Origin: Archaeoglobales archaeon
GTDB lineage: Archaea; Halobacteriota; Archaeoglobi; Archaeoglobales; Archaeoglobaceae
Reading direction: 5' to 3'
Assembly: GCA_011605865.1 (NCBI GenBank)
Contig: JAAOZI010000043.1
Location: 1-41,011, forward strand
Length of the DNA: 41,011 bases
Both the position numbers and the translations under genes were made by a program. The notes beneath the pieces are model-generated. The model did no database searches and was not told where the DNA came from. It saw only the letters and a list, made by a program, of their open reading frames with translations. Position 1 is the first letter of the stretch, and every line of letters starts with the position of its first letter. Positions 32,957 to 40,926 of this stretch are shown piece by piece.

Positions 32957-34320
32957 TGTGCGGTATAGCTGGAGCTTACAGTGAAAATCTTCTGGCAGGA
33001 AAATACGTTTATTATCTTCTCTTCTCACTTCAGCATCGCGGTCAGGAATCTGCCGGAATAGCTTTTTTTAGGGATAAGCTTGAATACAAGAAAGGAATGG
33101 GCCTAGTTTCAGAGGTTTTTTCCTCCGAAGATCTCGTTCCGGCAAGGATAGCTGTCGGACATGTGAGGTATTCAACGACCGGGACATCAAGGCTAGAGTG
33201 TGCTCAACCTTTCGTTGTTAAATCCAAGATAGGAAACATCGTCGTTGCCCACAACGGGAACCTTGTAAACTATCAGAGCCTTAGAAGGGAACTGGAAAAT
33301 GAAGGAAGCGTTTTTACAACAGATACGGATTCCGAGGTAATTGCCCAGCTTTTTTCTAGGCTTTTGATGACAAAAGACTTGGAGGATGCACTTAGAAATC
33401 TTTCCGAAAAACTGGTCGGAAGCTATTCGTGCGTTTTGATGGTCAACGATGCCCTCATCGCTTTCCGAGACCCGCTGGGATTCAGGCCTTTATGCGTCGG
33501 TGAACTTGAGGACGGTTATGTTGTTTGCAGCGAAAGCTGCGCGATCGATGCGCTTGATGGAAGATTCATAAGAGATATTGAGCCCGGAGAAGCTCTTGTA
33601 ATTCAGAATGGCGAGCTCGAATTTTTTAAGTTCGCCGAGTGCAGAAGGAGGGCATTCTGTGTTTTTGAATACATTTATTTCGCCCGTCCCGATTCTGTTA
33701 TTGATGGCGTAAGCGTTTACAGGGCGAGGAGCGAGATGGGAAAGATTCTTGCTGAAGAGGCTCCGGCTGAGGTGGACTTTGTTTCCGCAGTTCCGGACAG
33801 CGGAATAACTGCAGCAATTGGCTACGCTACAAGGCTGGGATTGCCATATATGGAGGCGCTTATCAAGAACAGGTACATTGGAAGAACTTTCATAATGCCG
33901 AAGCAGGAGCTCAGAGAGTTGCTCGTGAGGATGAAAGTAAACGTGATCAGGGACAATGTCGAAGGTAAGAAGATTGTACTGATCGATGACAGCATTGTGA
34001 GGGCAACGACTTCTAAGAGAATTGTTGAAATGCTCAGGAAGGCTGGGGCCAAGGAAGTCCATTTTCGCGTTGGCAGCCCACCGATCATTGCGCCCTGTTA
34101 CTTTGGGATAGACATGAAGACGAGGGAAGAGCTTGTAGCTTCCAGGCATTCGGTTGACGAGATAAGGGATATCATCGGCGCAGATAGCTTGGGATACCTG
34201 AGCCTTAGGGGTCTTCTTTCTGCAGTGGGAAAAAGAGGACTTTGCATGGCCTGTCTTACGGCAAATTATCCAGTCCCAGTTCCTGGCGAGCGTTTTTCAC
34301 CTGAGGAAAGGCAACCATAA
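32956..34320 (+). CDS. purF: Amidophosphoribosyltransferase (Fe-S type)
   Basis: PurF makes phosphoribosylamine from PRPP and glutamine, the first step of purine synthesis. The 454-residue protein starts [11 protein letters not shown], so Cys2 becomes the N-terminal nucleophile directly after Met removal, with no propeptide. The glutaminase part has GVGHVRYSTTG-like (VGHVRYSTTGTS) and VAHNGNLVNY; the PRPP loop is VLIDDSIVRATTSKRI. Cys235, Cys381, Cys430 and Cys433 match the four [4Fe-4S] ligands of the Bacillus enzyme. The ATG overlaps the rpl37e stop; the 3' end overlaps a convergent small gene by 24 bases. Confidence 0.96.
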   Translation: MCGIAGAYSENLLAGKYVYYLLFSLQHRGQESAGIAFFRDKLEYKKGMGLVSEVFSSEDLVPARIAVGHVRYSTTGTSRLECAQPFVVKSKIGNIVVAHNGNLVNYQSLRRELENEGSVFTTDTDSEVIAQLFSRLLMTKDLEDALRNLSEKLVGSYSCVLMVNDALIAFRDPLGFRPLCVGELEDGYVVCSESCAIDALDGRFIRDIEPGEALVIQNGELEFFKFAECRRRAFCVFEYIYFARPDSVIDGVSVYRARSEMGKILAEEAPAEVDFVSAVPDSGITAAIGYATRLGLPYMEALIKNRYIGRTFIMPKQELRELLVRMKVNVIRDNVEGKKIVLIDDSIVRATTSKRIVEMLRKAGAKEVHFRVGSPPIIAPCYFGIDMKTREELVASRHSVDEIRDIIGADSLGYLSLRGLLSAVGKRGLCMACLTANYPVPVPGERFSPEERQP

Positions 34321-34485
34321 AATTATCAGCACTATAATAAGCAGCGCGAACATGAAAATCGTGAAGTTTCTCTGTCTTTTCCTTTCTTTATCCAGTTTTT
34401 CCTGACATTCCTCGCTGCAGACGAATTTGTCGGCTTCGATTGCTTTTCCGCAAACAACGCAGTGTCTGTGGGGAATGATAGGCAT
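34297..34485 (-). CDS. Small zinc-ribbon membrane protein (DUF2116-like)
   Basis: The 62-residue protein begins MPIIPHRHCVVCGKAIEADK and continues to VCSEECQEKL, a short zinc ribbon with CVVCG and CSEEC, followed by a charged helix (DKERKRQRN) and one C-terminal membrane segment, FMFALLIIVLIILWLPFL. This layout matches small archaeal DUF2116-type proteins. Function is unknown; a membrane-tethered zinc ribbon could interact with ribosomes or translocon. The start at 34485 is chosen because the PHRHC region is the family N-terminus and gataaaaatc (34506-34515) could be its TATA box. Confidence 0.75.
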   Translation of the reverse strand: MPIIPHRHCVVCGKAIEADKFVCSEECQEKLDKERKRQRNFTIFMFALLIIVLIILWLPFLR

Positions 34486-34505
34486 GAAGAGAATGAAGCG
34501 GCGGG

Positions 34506-34515
34506 GATAAAAATC
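34506..34515 (-). promoter_or_regulatory. Possible TATA box for the zinc-ribbon gene
   Basis: gatttttatc on the minus strand is about 26 bases before the ATG at 34485, compatible with a leaderless mRNA. It is a weak, single-element call. Confidence 0.35.
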
Positions 34516-34531
34516 TTTTCCAAACATCAAA

Positions 34532-34540
34532 GCTTTTAAG
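34532..34540 (+). promoter_or_regulatory. TATA box for glyS-cofD operon
   Basis: gcttttaag is centred about 26 bases before the ATG at 34562 with no ribosome-binding site in between, so glyS is probably translated from a leaderless mRNA. This supports 34562 over the in-frame TTG at 34541. Confidence 0.5.
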
Positions 34541-34561
34541 TTGATCCAACTTCCTCTTCGC

Positions 34562-36256
34562 ATGAGCGATCTAATGGAAATGCTGGTGAGAAGGGGGTTC
34601 CTCTGGCAGTCTTTCGAGATATATGGAGGAATGGCCGGATTTATAGATTATGCTCCTCTTGGAAACAACCTAAGAAGAAAAATCGAAAACATCTGGCGTG
34701 AATTCTTTGTTATAAACGAGAGGTCCGTTGAAATCGACACACCGCTCATCGGAATCGAGGAGGTCTTCATAGCTTCCGGACACGCCACTTCGTTTGTCGA
34801 CATAGCAATAGAGTGCGAAAAATGCGGAAGGGTTTACAGAGCCGATCATTACATAAAGGAGAAGCTAAATCTTGAAGTTGAAGCTTCGATGAACGCCATA
34901 AAGGAAGTACTCCAAACCTACGACCTCAAATGCGAATGCGGTGGGAAGTTCAGGGAACCTTTTTACATGAACCTGATGTTTTCGACAAAGATAGGTGCGG
35001 GAAAGGGAAAAAGCGCATATCTCCGTCCAGAAACAGCGCAAGGGATCTTCGTTGCTTTTAAAAGGCTTGCAACGTATTTCAGAGAGAAGCTCCCATTCGG
35101 GGTTGCGCAAATAGGAAGGGCTTTCAGGAACGAGATCAGTCCAAGACAGGGTGTTATAAGGCTTAGAGAATTCAATCAGGCTGAGCTTGAATTCTTTGTA
35201 CATCCCAGGGAGAAAAAGCATCCCAACTTCCATGAAGTAGCGAACGATGAACTTACATTGGTTGACAAGTTCGAAAAAACGCACAGAATAAGCCTAGCTA
35301 AGGCTGTTGAGAAGGGAATAATTGCAAACGAGGTGTTGGCATACTTCATAGGAAAAACCAGAAGGTTTCTGCTCAAGATCGGAATAAAGGATGAAAAACT
35401 CCGATTCAGGCAGCACAAGGATGATGAGAGGGCACACTATGCAAGCGACTGCTGGGATGCCGAAGCTCTGACAAGCTTTGGCTGGATAGAGATAGTTGGA
35501 ATCGCCGATAGGGGTAATTACGATCTTTCGAGACATTCGAAGTTCAGCGGGGAAGATCTAAGTGTTTTTGTTCCGTATCCGAAGCCTGTTGTTATTAAGA
35601 AAAAGAAACCCGTTCCGAAGATGAACGTTCTCGGTCCGGTTTTTAAGGAGAGGGCAAAAAAGATCGCTGAGGCTTTGGAAAGGGCGGAAGTCAGTAGCGA
35701 TTTCATAGAATTGGAGATAGATGGAGAAAGGATAAGGCTCAGCAGCGAGTTCTTCGAAGTAAAGGAGGTCGAGGAAGAGGTAACGGGGGAGAGAGTAATC
35801 CCTCACGTGATAGAGCCATCTTTCGGCCTTGACAGGATAAGCTATGCAGTCCTCGAACACTGCTATGACAAGGACATTGTGGAAGGCGAAGAAAGGAGGG
35901 TGCTCAGGCTGAAGAGATGGGTAGCTCCAATAGAGGTTGCAGTCCTTCCCTTGCTATCGAGGGAACCCTTTACAACTAAGGCTTTGGAGATATTTTCGAT
36001 GCTTAAGAGAAACGGGTTCTATGCGGATTACGATGACTCGGGAAGCATAGGGAGAAGGTACAGGAGATACGATGAGATAGGAACCCCCTTCTGCATAACT
36101 GTAGATCATCAGACCTTTGAAGATGGTACAGTAACGATAAGGGACAGGGATACAACTGGCCAAGTAAGGGTTTTGATCTCGGATCTGCCGAGAATTCTGA
36201 GGGAGCTGTTTTCGACTGAGAGGTCAATAGAGGATTTTGGAGAGAAGTTCAGATGA
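34562..36256 (+). CDS. glyS: Glycyl-tRNA synthetase (archaeal/eukaryotic alpha2 type)
   Basis: GlyS charges tRNA-Gly. The 564-residue class II enzyme has the N-terminal [20 protein letters not shown], a zinc-like insertion with [13 protein letters not shown] and LKCECGGKF, class II motif 2 in [20 protein letters not shown], the motif 3 region [20 protein letters not shown], and an anticodon-binding domain (about residues 460-555). It is the start of a run glyS-cofD-radical SAM joined by ATGA overlaps. Confidence 0.96.
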   Translation: MSDLMEMLVRRGFLWQSFEIYGGMAGFIDYAPLGNNLRRKIENIWREFFVINERSVEIDTPLIGIEEVFIASGHATSFVDIAIECEKCGRVYRADHYIKEKLNLEVEASMNAIKEVLQTYDLKCECGGKFREPFYMNLMFSTKIGAGKGKSAYLRPETAQGIFVAFKRLATYFREKLPFGVAQIGRAFRNEISPRQGVIRLREFNQAELEFFVHPREKKHPNFHEVANDELTLVDKFEKTHRISLAKAVEKGIIANEVLAYFIGKTRRFLLKIGIKDEKLRFRQHKDDERAHYASDCWDAEALTSFGWIEIVGIADRGNYDLSRHSKFSGEDLSVFVPYPKPVVIKKKKPVPKMNVLGPVFKERAKKIAEALERAEVSSDFIELEIDGERIRLSSEFFEVKEVEEEVTGERVIPHVIEPSFGLDRISYAVLEHCYDKDIVEGEERRVLRLKRWVAPIEVAVLPLLSREPFTTKALEIFSMLKRNGFYADYDDSGSIGRRYRRYDEIGTPFCITVDHQTFEDGTVTIRDRDTTGQVRVLISDLPRILRELFSTERSIEDFGEKFR

Positions 36257-37146
36257 TCGTTCTTTCAGGCGGAACGGGGACTCCGAAGCTTCTGAGAGGA
36301 ATGAAGGAAGTCGCGGATTTCGAAGTTGTAGTTAACACGGCTGAAGACATCTGGATTTCGGGAAACAAGATCTGCCCGGATATAGATTCCGTAATATACT
36401 CGCTTGCGGAAATAATCGACGAGAATAGATGGTGGGGGATAAGGGGGGACAGCTTCAGAACGCATGAAGCGCTGAAGAAGCTGGGAGTCGATGAGTTCAT
36501 GATGATCGGGGATCTGGACAGGGCAACGCACATAATGAGGAGCGAGCTTTTGAGAAAGGGTAAATCCCTTGTTGAGACCACATTGGAAGTTGCAAGGGCC
36601 TATGGGGTTAAACAGAGGATTTTTCCGATGTGCAACGAGGATGTTGCCAGCATCGTCGTTACAAGGGAAGGGGAGATGCATTTCCAGGAATTCTGGGTTA
36701 AGAGAAGGGGTACGCCGGAGGTTTTGGATGTTTATTTCAGGGGAATAGAGAAGGCAAAGATTCCGGAAGAGGTTAGAAGGGCTTTGGAAAAAGATGAAGA
36801 AGTTTTAATCGGCCCCAGCAATCCCATAACCAGCATTCTACCAATTTTGAGCGTCGAGAACATGAGGGAAATTCTGAGGGAAAAGAAAGTTGTTGCAATA
36901 TCGCCGATAGTTGGTAGAAATCCTATCAGCGGTCCGGCTGGGAAGTTCATGAAGGCGAAGGGATTTGAAGTTAGCCCAATGGGTGTCTTTGAAATCTACA
37001 AGGACTTTTTGAGTGTTTTGATCGTTGATGAATCAGATTCCGCGCTCGTTTCGGAAAAAATAGTTGCGACGAATACGATAATGAAGAACAAGGAAGATGC
37101 TATCAGACTTTCGGAATTCGTTCTTAAGGTTTTTGACAGTTTATGA
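36253..37146 (+). CDS. cofD: 2-phospho-L-lactate transferase CofD
   Basis: CofD joins activated phospholactate (or phosphoenolpyruvate) to the deazaflavin Fo, making coenzyme F420-0. The 297-residue protein has the nucleotide-binding start [16 protein letters not shown], a metal-binding [19 protein letters not shown], and later [14 protein letters not shown] with [16 protein letters not shown], all characteristic. The ATG overlaps the glyS stop; its own stop overlaps the radical SAM ATG. F420 fits a methanogen- or Archaeoglobus-like metabolism. Confidence 0.95.
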   Translation: MIVLSGGTGTPKLLRGMKEVADFEVVVNTAEDIWISGNKICPDIDSVIYSLAEIIDENRWWGIRGDSFRTHEALKKLGVDEFMMIGDLDRATHIMRSELLRKGKSLVETTLEVARAYGVKQRIFPMCNEDVASIVVTREGEMHFQEFWVKRRGTPEVLDVYFRGIEKAKIPEEVRRALEKDEEVLIGPSNPITSILPILSVENMREILREKKVVAISPIVGRNPISGPAGKFMKAKGFEVSPMGVFEIYKDFLSVLIVDESDSALVSEKIVATNTIMKNKEDAIRLSEFVLKVFDSL

Positions 37147-37940
37147 AGCTTCGATATCCGAAGCACTGCGAGCACTGCGAGGGGATTGAAGAAATTGAAA
37201 ACCCGAAGCATCATCCGAGCTACGAGATAACTACCAACTGCAACCTCGACTGCATTTTCTGCTACTCTCGAATTGCGAAGGGAAAGATAAGGCCGGGATA
37301 CTACGGGGACATGAATCCAAAAGCTATAACGATTTCGCAGTTCGGGGAACCGCTGCTTGTGGGGGAAAAAGAAATAATGAGAATTGCAAAGGCCCTGAGG
37401 GAAAGGTTCGGCAAAGTGAGACTGGATCTTCAGACAAACGGAATTCTGCTTACCGAAAAGATATGCGAGAATTTCGACATCGTAATGATAAGCCTCGATG
37501 CGGGAAGCAGGCGGAGGTGTCTGGAAATAACCGGCGGGGACTTCTTTGACAGGGTTGTTGAAAAGATAAGGATGAGCTCCGAAATAACCCATACAGCGGT
37601 AAGAACGATCTTTATGCCCGGAATAAATGAGGATGAGCTTGAAAGAATCGCCGAAATTGCGAGTTTTGCTGATGAACTCTTTCTTCAGCCAGTATCTATT
37701 TACAGGCAGAATGCTGAGCTTCTTGAAAAGATAGATTTGGAGAGGGCTGAAAGCATTTGGGAATTTTTGACAGTTGCGGAGAAACTCTCGTCGATTGCGG
37801 ATGTGAGAATTCCTGGATGTTTTTTGTTCAATTTAAACAAAGTTTCGAAGTACATGGAACCTGAAGAGATGAGGTTTCTGAAAAGGAACGCATTTGCGGA
37901 GTTTCCGGAGATAAGAAGGGAATGGAGATTCGAGATTTGA
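37143..37940 (+). CDS. Radical SAM protein of unknown function
   Basis: The 265-residue protein has the radical SAM cluster motif [10 protein letters not shown] (Cys33, Cys37, Cys40) and follows with [11 protein letters not shown] and LQTNGILL, as expected for the TIM-barrel part. An extra N-terminal pair, Cys9 and Cys12 in KHCEHCEG, and a Cys near the end (VRIPGCFLF) could bind an auxiliary cluster. The fold is clear but the substrate is not known to me. It is coupled to cofD by a 4-base overlap, so a link with F420 or glycyl-tRNA metabolism is possible but only contextual. Confidence 0.8.
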   Translation: MKLRYPKHCEHCEGIEEIENPKHHPSYEITTNCNLDCIFCYSRIAKGKIRPGYYGDMNPKAITISQFGEPLLVGEKEIMRIAKALRERFGKVRLDLQTNGILLTEKICENFDIVMISLDAGSRRRCLEITGGDFFDRVVEKIRMSSEITHTAVRTIFMPGINEDELERIAEIASFADELFLQPVSIYRQNAELLEKIDLERAESIWEFLTVAEKLSSIADVRIPGCFLFNLNKVSKYMEPEEMRFLKRNAFAEFPEIRREWRFEI

Positions 37941-37945
37941 TTCCA

Positions 37946-37955
37946 TTTTTATACT
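37946..37955 (+). promoter_or_regulatory. Possible TATA box upstream of the small ORF
   Basis: tttttatact is followed about 30 bases later by a GGGGAGGTT motif. It is a reasonable TATA candidate for the 38001 or 38200 gene, but nothing else supports it. Confidence 0.3.
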
Positions 37956-38000
37956 ATTTAACTGAAGGTCACCGTTTAGGGGAGGTTAGCTGAAGAACCC

Positions 38001-38195
38001 ATGGCAAGGGTTGAAACGGAGGGATTTGCGACAACATTCGTAAATTCTCTTAAAGAACGTCACCCTAAAGAAGGTTTGATAATTGATCTCTGTTTGAAAA
38101 CCTTTGATATTAAGAAAAACTTAAATAAAAGTTTTGGTTATCTGACTAAAAAAATAGCCTCGAAAGGCGGGATGGCGCACAAGATGCTGAGGTGA
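38001..38195 (+). CDS. Small ORF of uncertain status
   Basis: This 64-codon frame begins MARVETEGFATTFVNSLKER and ends with a basic IASKGGMAHKMLR. I do not recognise it. The GGGGAGG at 37979-37985 is 15-16 bases before the ATG, too far for good spacing. The frame also remains open a little upstream of the ATG (after a stop at 37977-37979), with GRLAEEP before MARVE, as if it were the tail of a longer protein. It may be a remnant of a larger gene (for example the C-terminal end of a transposase) or a genuine small protein. Its stop is four bases before the next ATG. Confidence 0.35.
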   Translation: MARVETEGFATTFVNSLKERHPKEGLIIDLCLKTFDIKKNLNKSFGYLTKKIASKGGMAHKMLR

Positions 38196-38199
38196 GCGA

Positions 38200-38685
38200 A
38201 TGGATATACTAAGTCATGTCTTTCTCCCTTTGATACTACTCGCAGCTATAGGAAGGCTTAAGGCAAAGTACACTCCTCTCGTGCTTCTTTCAATCCTTCC
38301 GGACTTTGACAAGCTCTTCTTTCTGGGAATACTGCATTCTGTCGTTACAACTGCCCCGGCTTTTGCTGTTCTCTTTTATCTCGAAAAGAGGATTAAGCAT
38401 GGCTACGAAATTTCCGTGATTTCATCCTACTTCTTCTTCAGCCACCTTTTCCTCGACTTCCTTGACGGCTTCGTTCCGCTGCTTTATCCGATTTCAAAGA
38501 TAGGAGTTGGAATTGTTTTCCCGGCAAAAGTTTTCATCGGAAACTCATCCGTTACTGTGGAAGATATTTTTCCTCAGCTCGTTTTCAGCGAGCTAAAGCC
38601 ATCGAACTGCTACGATCTCTTTTCAGGCTTCGGATTCGCTTCGATGATCTTCTTTCTCCTAATCCTTGCATTGAGGAAAGGGTAA
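38200..38685 (+). CDS. YdjM/DUF457-like membrane-bound metal-dependent hydrolase
   Basis: The 161-residue integral membrane protein begins MDILSHVFLPLILLA, and further on has LLSILPDFDKLFF, an inner His in LHSVVTT and a second motif FFFSHLFLDFLDGFVPLLYP. The spaced Asp/His pairs in membrane segments (DxxSH, PDxD, SHxxLD) are the hallmark of the YdjM/LexA-binding hydrolase-like family. Substrate unknown. GAGGTGAGCG at 38190-38199 is the ribosome-binding site. Confidence 0.7.
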   Translation: MDILSHVFLPLILLAAIGRLKAKYTPLVLLSILPDFDKLFFLGILHSVVTTAPAFAVLFYLEKRIKHGYEISVISSYFFFSHLFLDFLDGFVPLLYPISKIGVGIVFPAKVFIGNSSVTVEDIFPQLVFSELKPSNCYDLFSGFGFASMIFFLLILALRKG

Positions 38686-38705
38686 AAAGCCTCCCTTAAC
38701 GTCGG

Positions 38706-38729
38706 AAGCCCCTTTGAAGGCTTTTTTTT
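38706..38729 (+). terminator. Hairpin/T-run terminator between convergent genes
   Basis: aagcc (38706-38710) pairs with ggctt (38719-38723) across an eight-base loop, and the second arm runs into a T tract ending at 38729. On the other strand a run of six T (38731-38736) also follows the manC stop, so this spot may terminate transcription from both sides. Confidence 0.55.
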
Positions 38730-38739
38730 CAAAAAATGA

Positions 38740-40083
38740 TCAGCACCTTCCGAAATCATCTTCTATTCTTTCTATGTCATCCTCCTCTATGTATTCTCCT
38801 ATTTGGATCTCTATTATCTCTAGCGGTATTTTTCCCGGATTCTCTATTCTATGCAAAGCTCCCGCTGGGACGAAGGTGCTCTCCCCGCTCCTTAGCAATA
38901 TCTCCTTTCCATCAACAACTATTCTAGCAGTTCCCCTGACCACTACCCAGTGCTCGCTCCTATGATAATGCCTCTGAAGGCTCATCCTCTTTCCGGGCTT
39001 TATCAGGAGCTTCTTCACCTTGTATCCCTTTCCCTCCTCGAGAACGGCATAGCTTCCCCACGGCCTGTAGGCTGTTCTGTGAACCTCAGCCCTCTTGTCC
39101 CCCTTTTCTTTAAGCCTTTCGTAAACCTTCCTAACGATCTCCCCGTTTCCCCTTTTTGTAACGAGAAGCGCGTCATCAGTATCGACGACTATCAAATCCT
39201 CAACACCCGCGAGCGCTATTAGCCTTTGCGATACAACTAGATTGTTCCTCGAATCTATGAAGATTGCCTCCCCGCTGAGGGCATTTCCGCTCGAATCCTT
39301 TTCCCAGATTTCGTATATAGCATCGTAGTTCCCAACATCGCTCCATTGCACATCGATCGGAACAACCGCAACCCTTTCTGATTTCTCAAGAAGCCCGTAG
39401 TCCACTGATATTTCGGCTATTTCATCGTATGCATTCTCACCTTTTTCTAATACCTTCAGCATTTCCGGAAAATGCTTTTCCAGCTCTTCGACGAAAATTC
39501 TTGAATCGAAGAGGAACATTCCACTGTTCCAGAAGTATCCCATTCTAACGTATTCCTCGGCAGCGTTAGCGCTCGGTTTTTCCCTGAATTTTTCAACCCT
39601 GAAAGCTTCCCCGATTCTCTCACCGGGCTTTATATAACCGTAGCCAGTATGGGGCTTTCTTGCATGAATTCCGAATGTTACAAGGTAATCATCCGAAATT
39701 TTTTCCGCGATCCTGAATGCGGAGATATATCTTTCGTTTACCTCGATGAAGTGATCGGATGGAAGGATGGCAAACTTCCCTTTTCCAGCAACTTTCATTC
39801 CGAGGCAAATTGCAGGAAGGGTACTCTTTGCCTTCGGCTCCAGCACTATGTTCTCTTCCGGAATCTTTATTCCAATTTCCTCTAGGTCATCCATAACCCT
39901 GAATCTGTACTCCTTATTCGTTACAATGAATATCTCTTCCGGCTTTGAAAAAATTAGCGCCCTTTGCAGCGTTCTTTGGAACAAAGAGCTTCCGAATATC
40001 TTTAGAAACTGCTTCGGCATCATTTCCCTGCTTAGAGGCCACAGCCTCGTTCCCTTGCCACCGGCGAGAATAATAGTTTTCAT
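38740..40083 (-). CDS. Mannose-1-phosphate guanylyltransferase / mannose-6-phosphate isomerase (ManC/AlgA type)
   Basis: The 447-residue protein has two domains. The N-terminal nucleotidyltransferase starts KTIILAGGKGTRLWPLSREM, with PKQFLKIFG and FAILPSDHFIE, and later GYGYIKPGERIGEAF and YFWNSGMFLFD. The C-terminal cupin has KPGKRMSLQRHYHRSEHWVV with the metal ligands of type II phosphomannose isomerases. It makes GDP-mannose (and can interconvert fructose 6-phosphate and mannose 6-phosphate), a precursor for glycoprotein or glycolipid sugars. A TATA-like box at 40097-40110 lies about 21-26 bases upstream. Confidence 0.92.
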   Translation of the reverse strand: MKTIILAGGKGTRLWPLSREMMPKQFLKIFGSSLFQRTLQRALIFSKPEEIFIVTNKEYRFRVMDDLEEIGIKIPEENIVLEPKAKSTLPAICLGMKVAGKGKFAILPSDHFIEVNERYISAFRIAEKISDDYLVTFGIHARKPHTGYGYIKPGERIGEAFRVEKFREKPSANAAEEYVRMGYFWNSGMFLFDSRIFVEELEKHFPEMLKVLEKGENAYDEIAEISVDYGLLEKSERVAVVPIDVQWSDVGNYDAIYEIWEKDSSGNALSGEAIFIDSRNNLVVSQRLIALAGVEDLIVVDTDDALLVTKRGNGEIVRKVYERLKEKGDKRAEVHRTAYRPWGSYAVLEEGKGYKVKKLLIKPGKRMSLQRHYHRSEHWVVVRGTARIVVDGKEILLRSGESTFVPAGALHRIENPGKIPLEIIEIQIGEYIEEDDIERIEDDFGRC

Positions 40084-40096
40084 GGTTTAGCATAGC

Positions 40097-40117
40097 CTTA
40101 AAATTTTAAATTTTTTA
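40097..40117. promoter_or_regulatory. Divergent A/T box between manC and the HEPN gene
   Basis: The block from 40097 (ttaaaattttaaatttttta core) is nearly symmetrical and provides TATA-like sequence on both strands, about 24 bases before the manC ATG and about 30 before the HEPN GTG. Confidence 0.45.
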
Positions 40118-40139
40118 TCCGAAAGGTGGAAATTTTGCC

Positions 40140-40568
40140 GTGAGATACGAAACAAAACTATGGCTCAGAACCGCGGAAGAGGATATTGAGGATGCAAGAA
40201 TGTTCTACTCTGCCGGAAAATATTTCAGAACAGCATTTTTTGCCCAGCAAGCTGTGGAAAAAATCTTAAAAGCCCTTTTCATAGAAATTGCCAGAGAAGA
40301 GCCTCCGAAGATTCATTCAGTAACAGAGCTGTATAAAATCTTAAAGGAAAAGTCGGGATTTGAGTTTCCGAAGGAGATAGAGGAGCAACTTTTCATCCTC
40401 AACAAGTACTATACTGTTTCAAGATATCCAGATGCTGCAAATGGCCTACCATCTGAAAGCGTTGACAGAATAGAAGCCGAAAGAGCTTTGAAGATTGCTG
40501 AGAAAGTTTTGAGCTATGCAGGAAGTATTATCGGAGATAAAGGGGAAAGCAGAAATTCTGAAAGCTGA
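40140..40568 (+). CDS. HEPN domain protein, toxin of a HEPN-MNT pair
   Basis: The 142-residue all-helical protein has the HEPN pattern: WLRTAEEDIEDARMFYSAGK, YFRTAFFAQQAVEKILKALF and the later YYTVSRYPDAANG, typical of archaeal/Thermotoga COG2250-type HEPN proteins. The classic RNase motif Rx4-6H is not obvious; the only candidate around RYPD has no following His, so nuclease activity is uncertain. It starts at GTG, ten bases after GAAAGGTGG. It overlaps its partner gene by 53 bases, and pairs of this kind act as toxin-antitoxin systems. Confidence 0.85.
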   Translation: MRYETKLWLRTAEEDIEDARMFYSAGKYFRTAFFAQQAVEKILKALFIEIAREEPPKIHSVTELYKILKEKSGFEFPKEIEEQLFILNKYYTVSRYPDAANGLPSESVDRIEAERALKIAEKVLSYAGSIIGDKGESRNSES

Positions 40569-40842
40569 GCTCGAGAGAAAGGGCTTCAGCGTTGAAGCAA
40601 TCTATCTTTTTGGTAGCTATGCGAAGGGTTGCTGGCTTAAAGAGAGCGACATAGACCTTGCAGTTATTTCAAAGGATTTTTCGGGAATTAAATTTTTGGA
40701 AAGGCTGGACATCGTTAACGAGATTGTTTGGAAAAGAAAACTGGGAAATATTGAGATTCTTCCTTTAACTCCCGAAGAGGCTGAGAGAGGGAGTTCCGTT
40801 GCTGTGAGGGATGCGAAGAAATATTGGATCAAGCTGCTTTAA
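40516..40842 (+). CDS. Minimal nucleotidyltransferase (MNT), antitoxin partner of HEPN
   Basis: The 108-residue protein has the nucleotidyltransferase core IYLFGSYAKGCWLKESDIDL followed by AVIS, i.e. GSYAKG and SDIDLAVI, with a later acidic NIEILPLTPEEAE in the third-Asp position. MNT proteins of this type have been shown to add AMP to their HEPN toxins, blocking activity. Adenylation here is inferred from the family. Gene order is toxin first, with overlap, so translation is probably coupled. Confidence 0.88.
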   Translation: MQEVLSEIKGKAEILKAELERKGFSVEAIYLFGSYAKGCWLKESDIDLAVISKDFSGIKFLERLDIVNEIVWKRKLGNIEILPLTPEEAERGSSVAVRDAKKYWIKLL

Positions 40843-40870
40843 CTCTTTAAACCTTTGTTGTGATGTTGAG

Positions 40871-40886
40871 CGAAAGCTTTATATAG
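40871..40886 (+). promoter_or_regulatory. Thermosome promoter (BRE + TATA)
   Basis: A BRE-like cgaaag (40871-40876) abuts ctttatatag (40877-40886), a strong archaeal TATA box. The leader contains GGAGGTGAT (40915-40923), four bases before the ATG at 40927. No heat-shock operator could be recognised with confidence. Confidence 0.7.
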
Positions 40887-40926
40887 AAATACCTATCCAC
40901 CAATCTCTGTAATCGGAGGTGATCGG

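Noticed and set aside
33490-34149. Long minus-strand open frame (219 codons) inside purF
   Set aside because: It lies wholly within the well-conserved purF gene, has no recognisable domain and no ribosome-binding site; it is a shadow frame.
40887-40914. Possible heat-shock operator between the thermosome TATA box and ribosome-binding site
   Set aside because: No clear palindrome was seen there, so an operator is not claimed.
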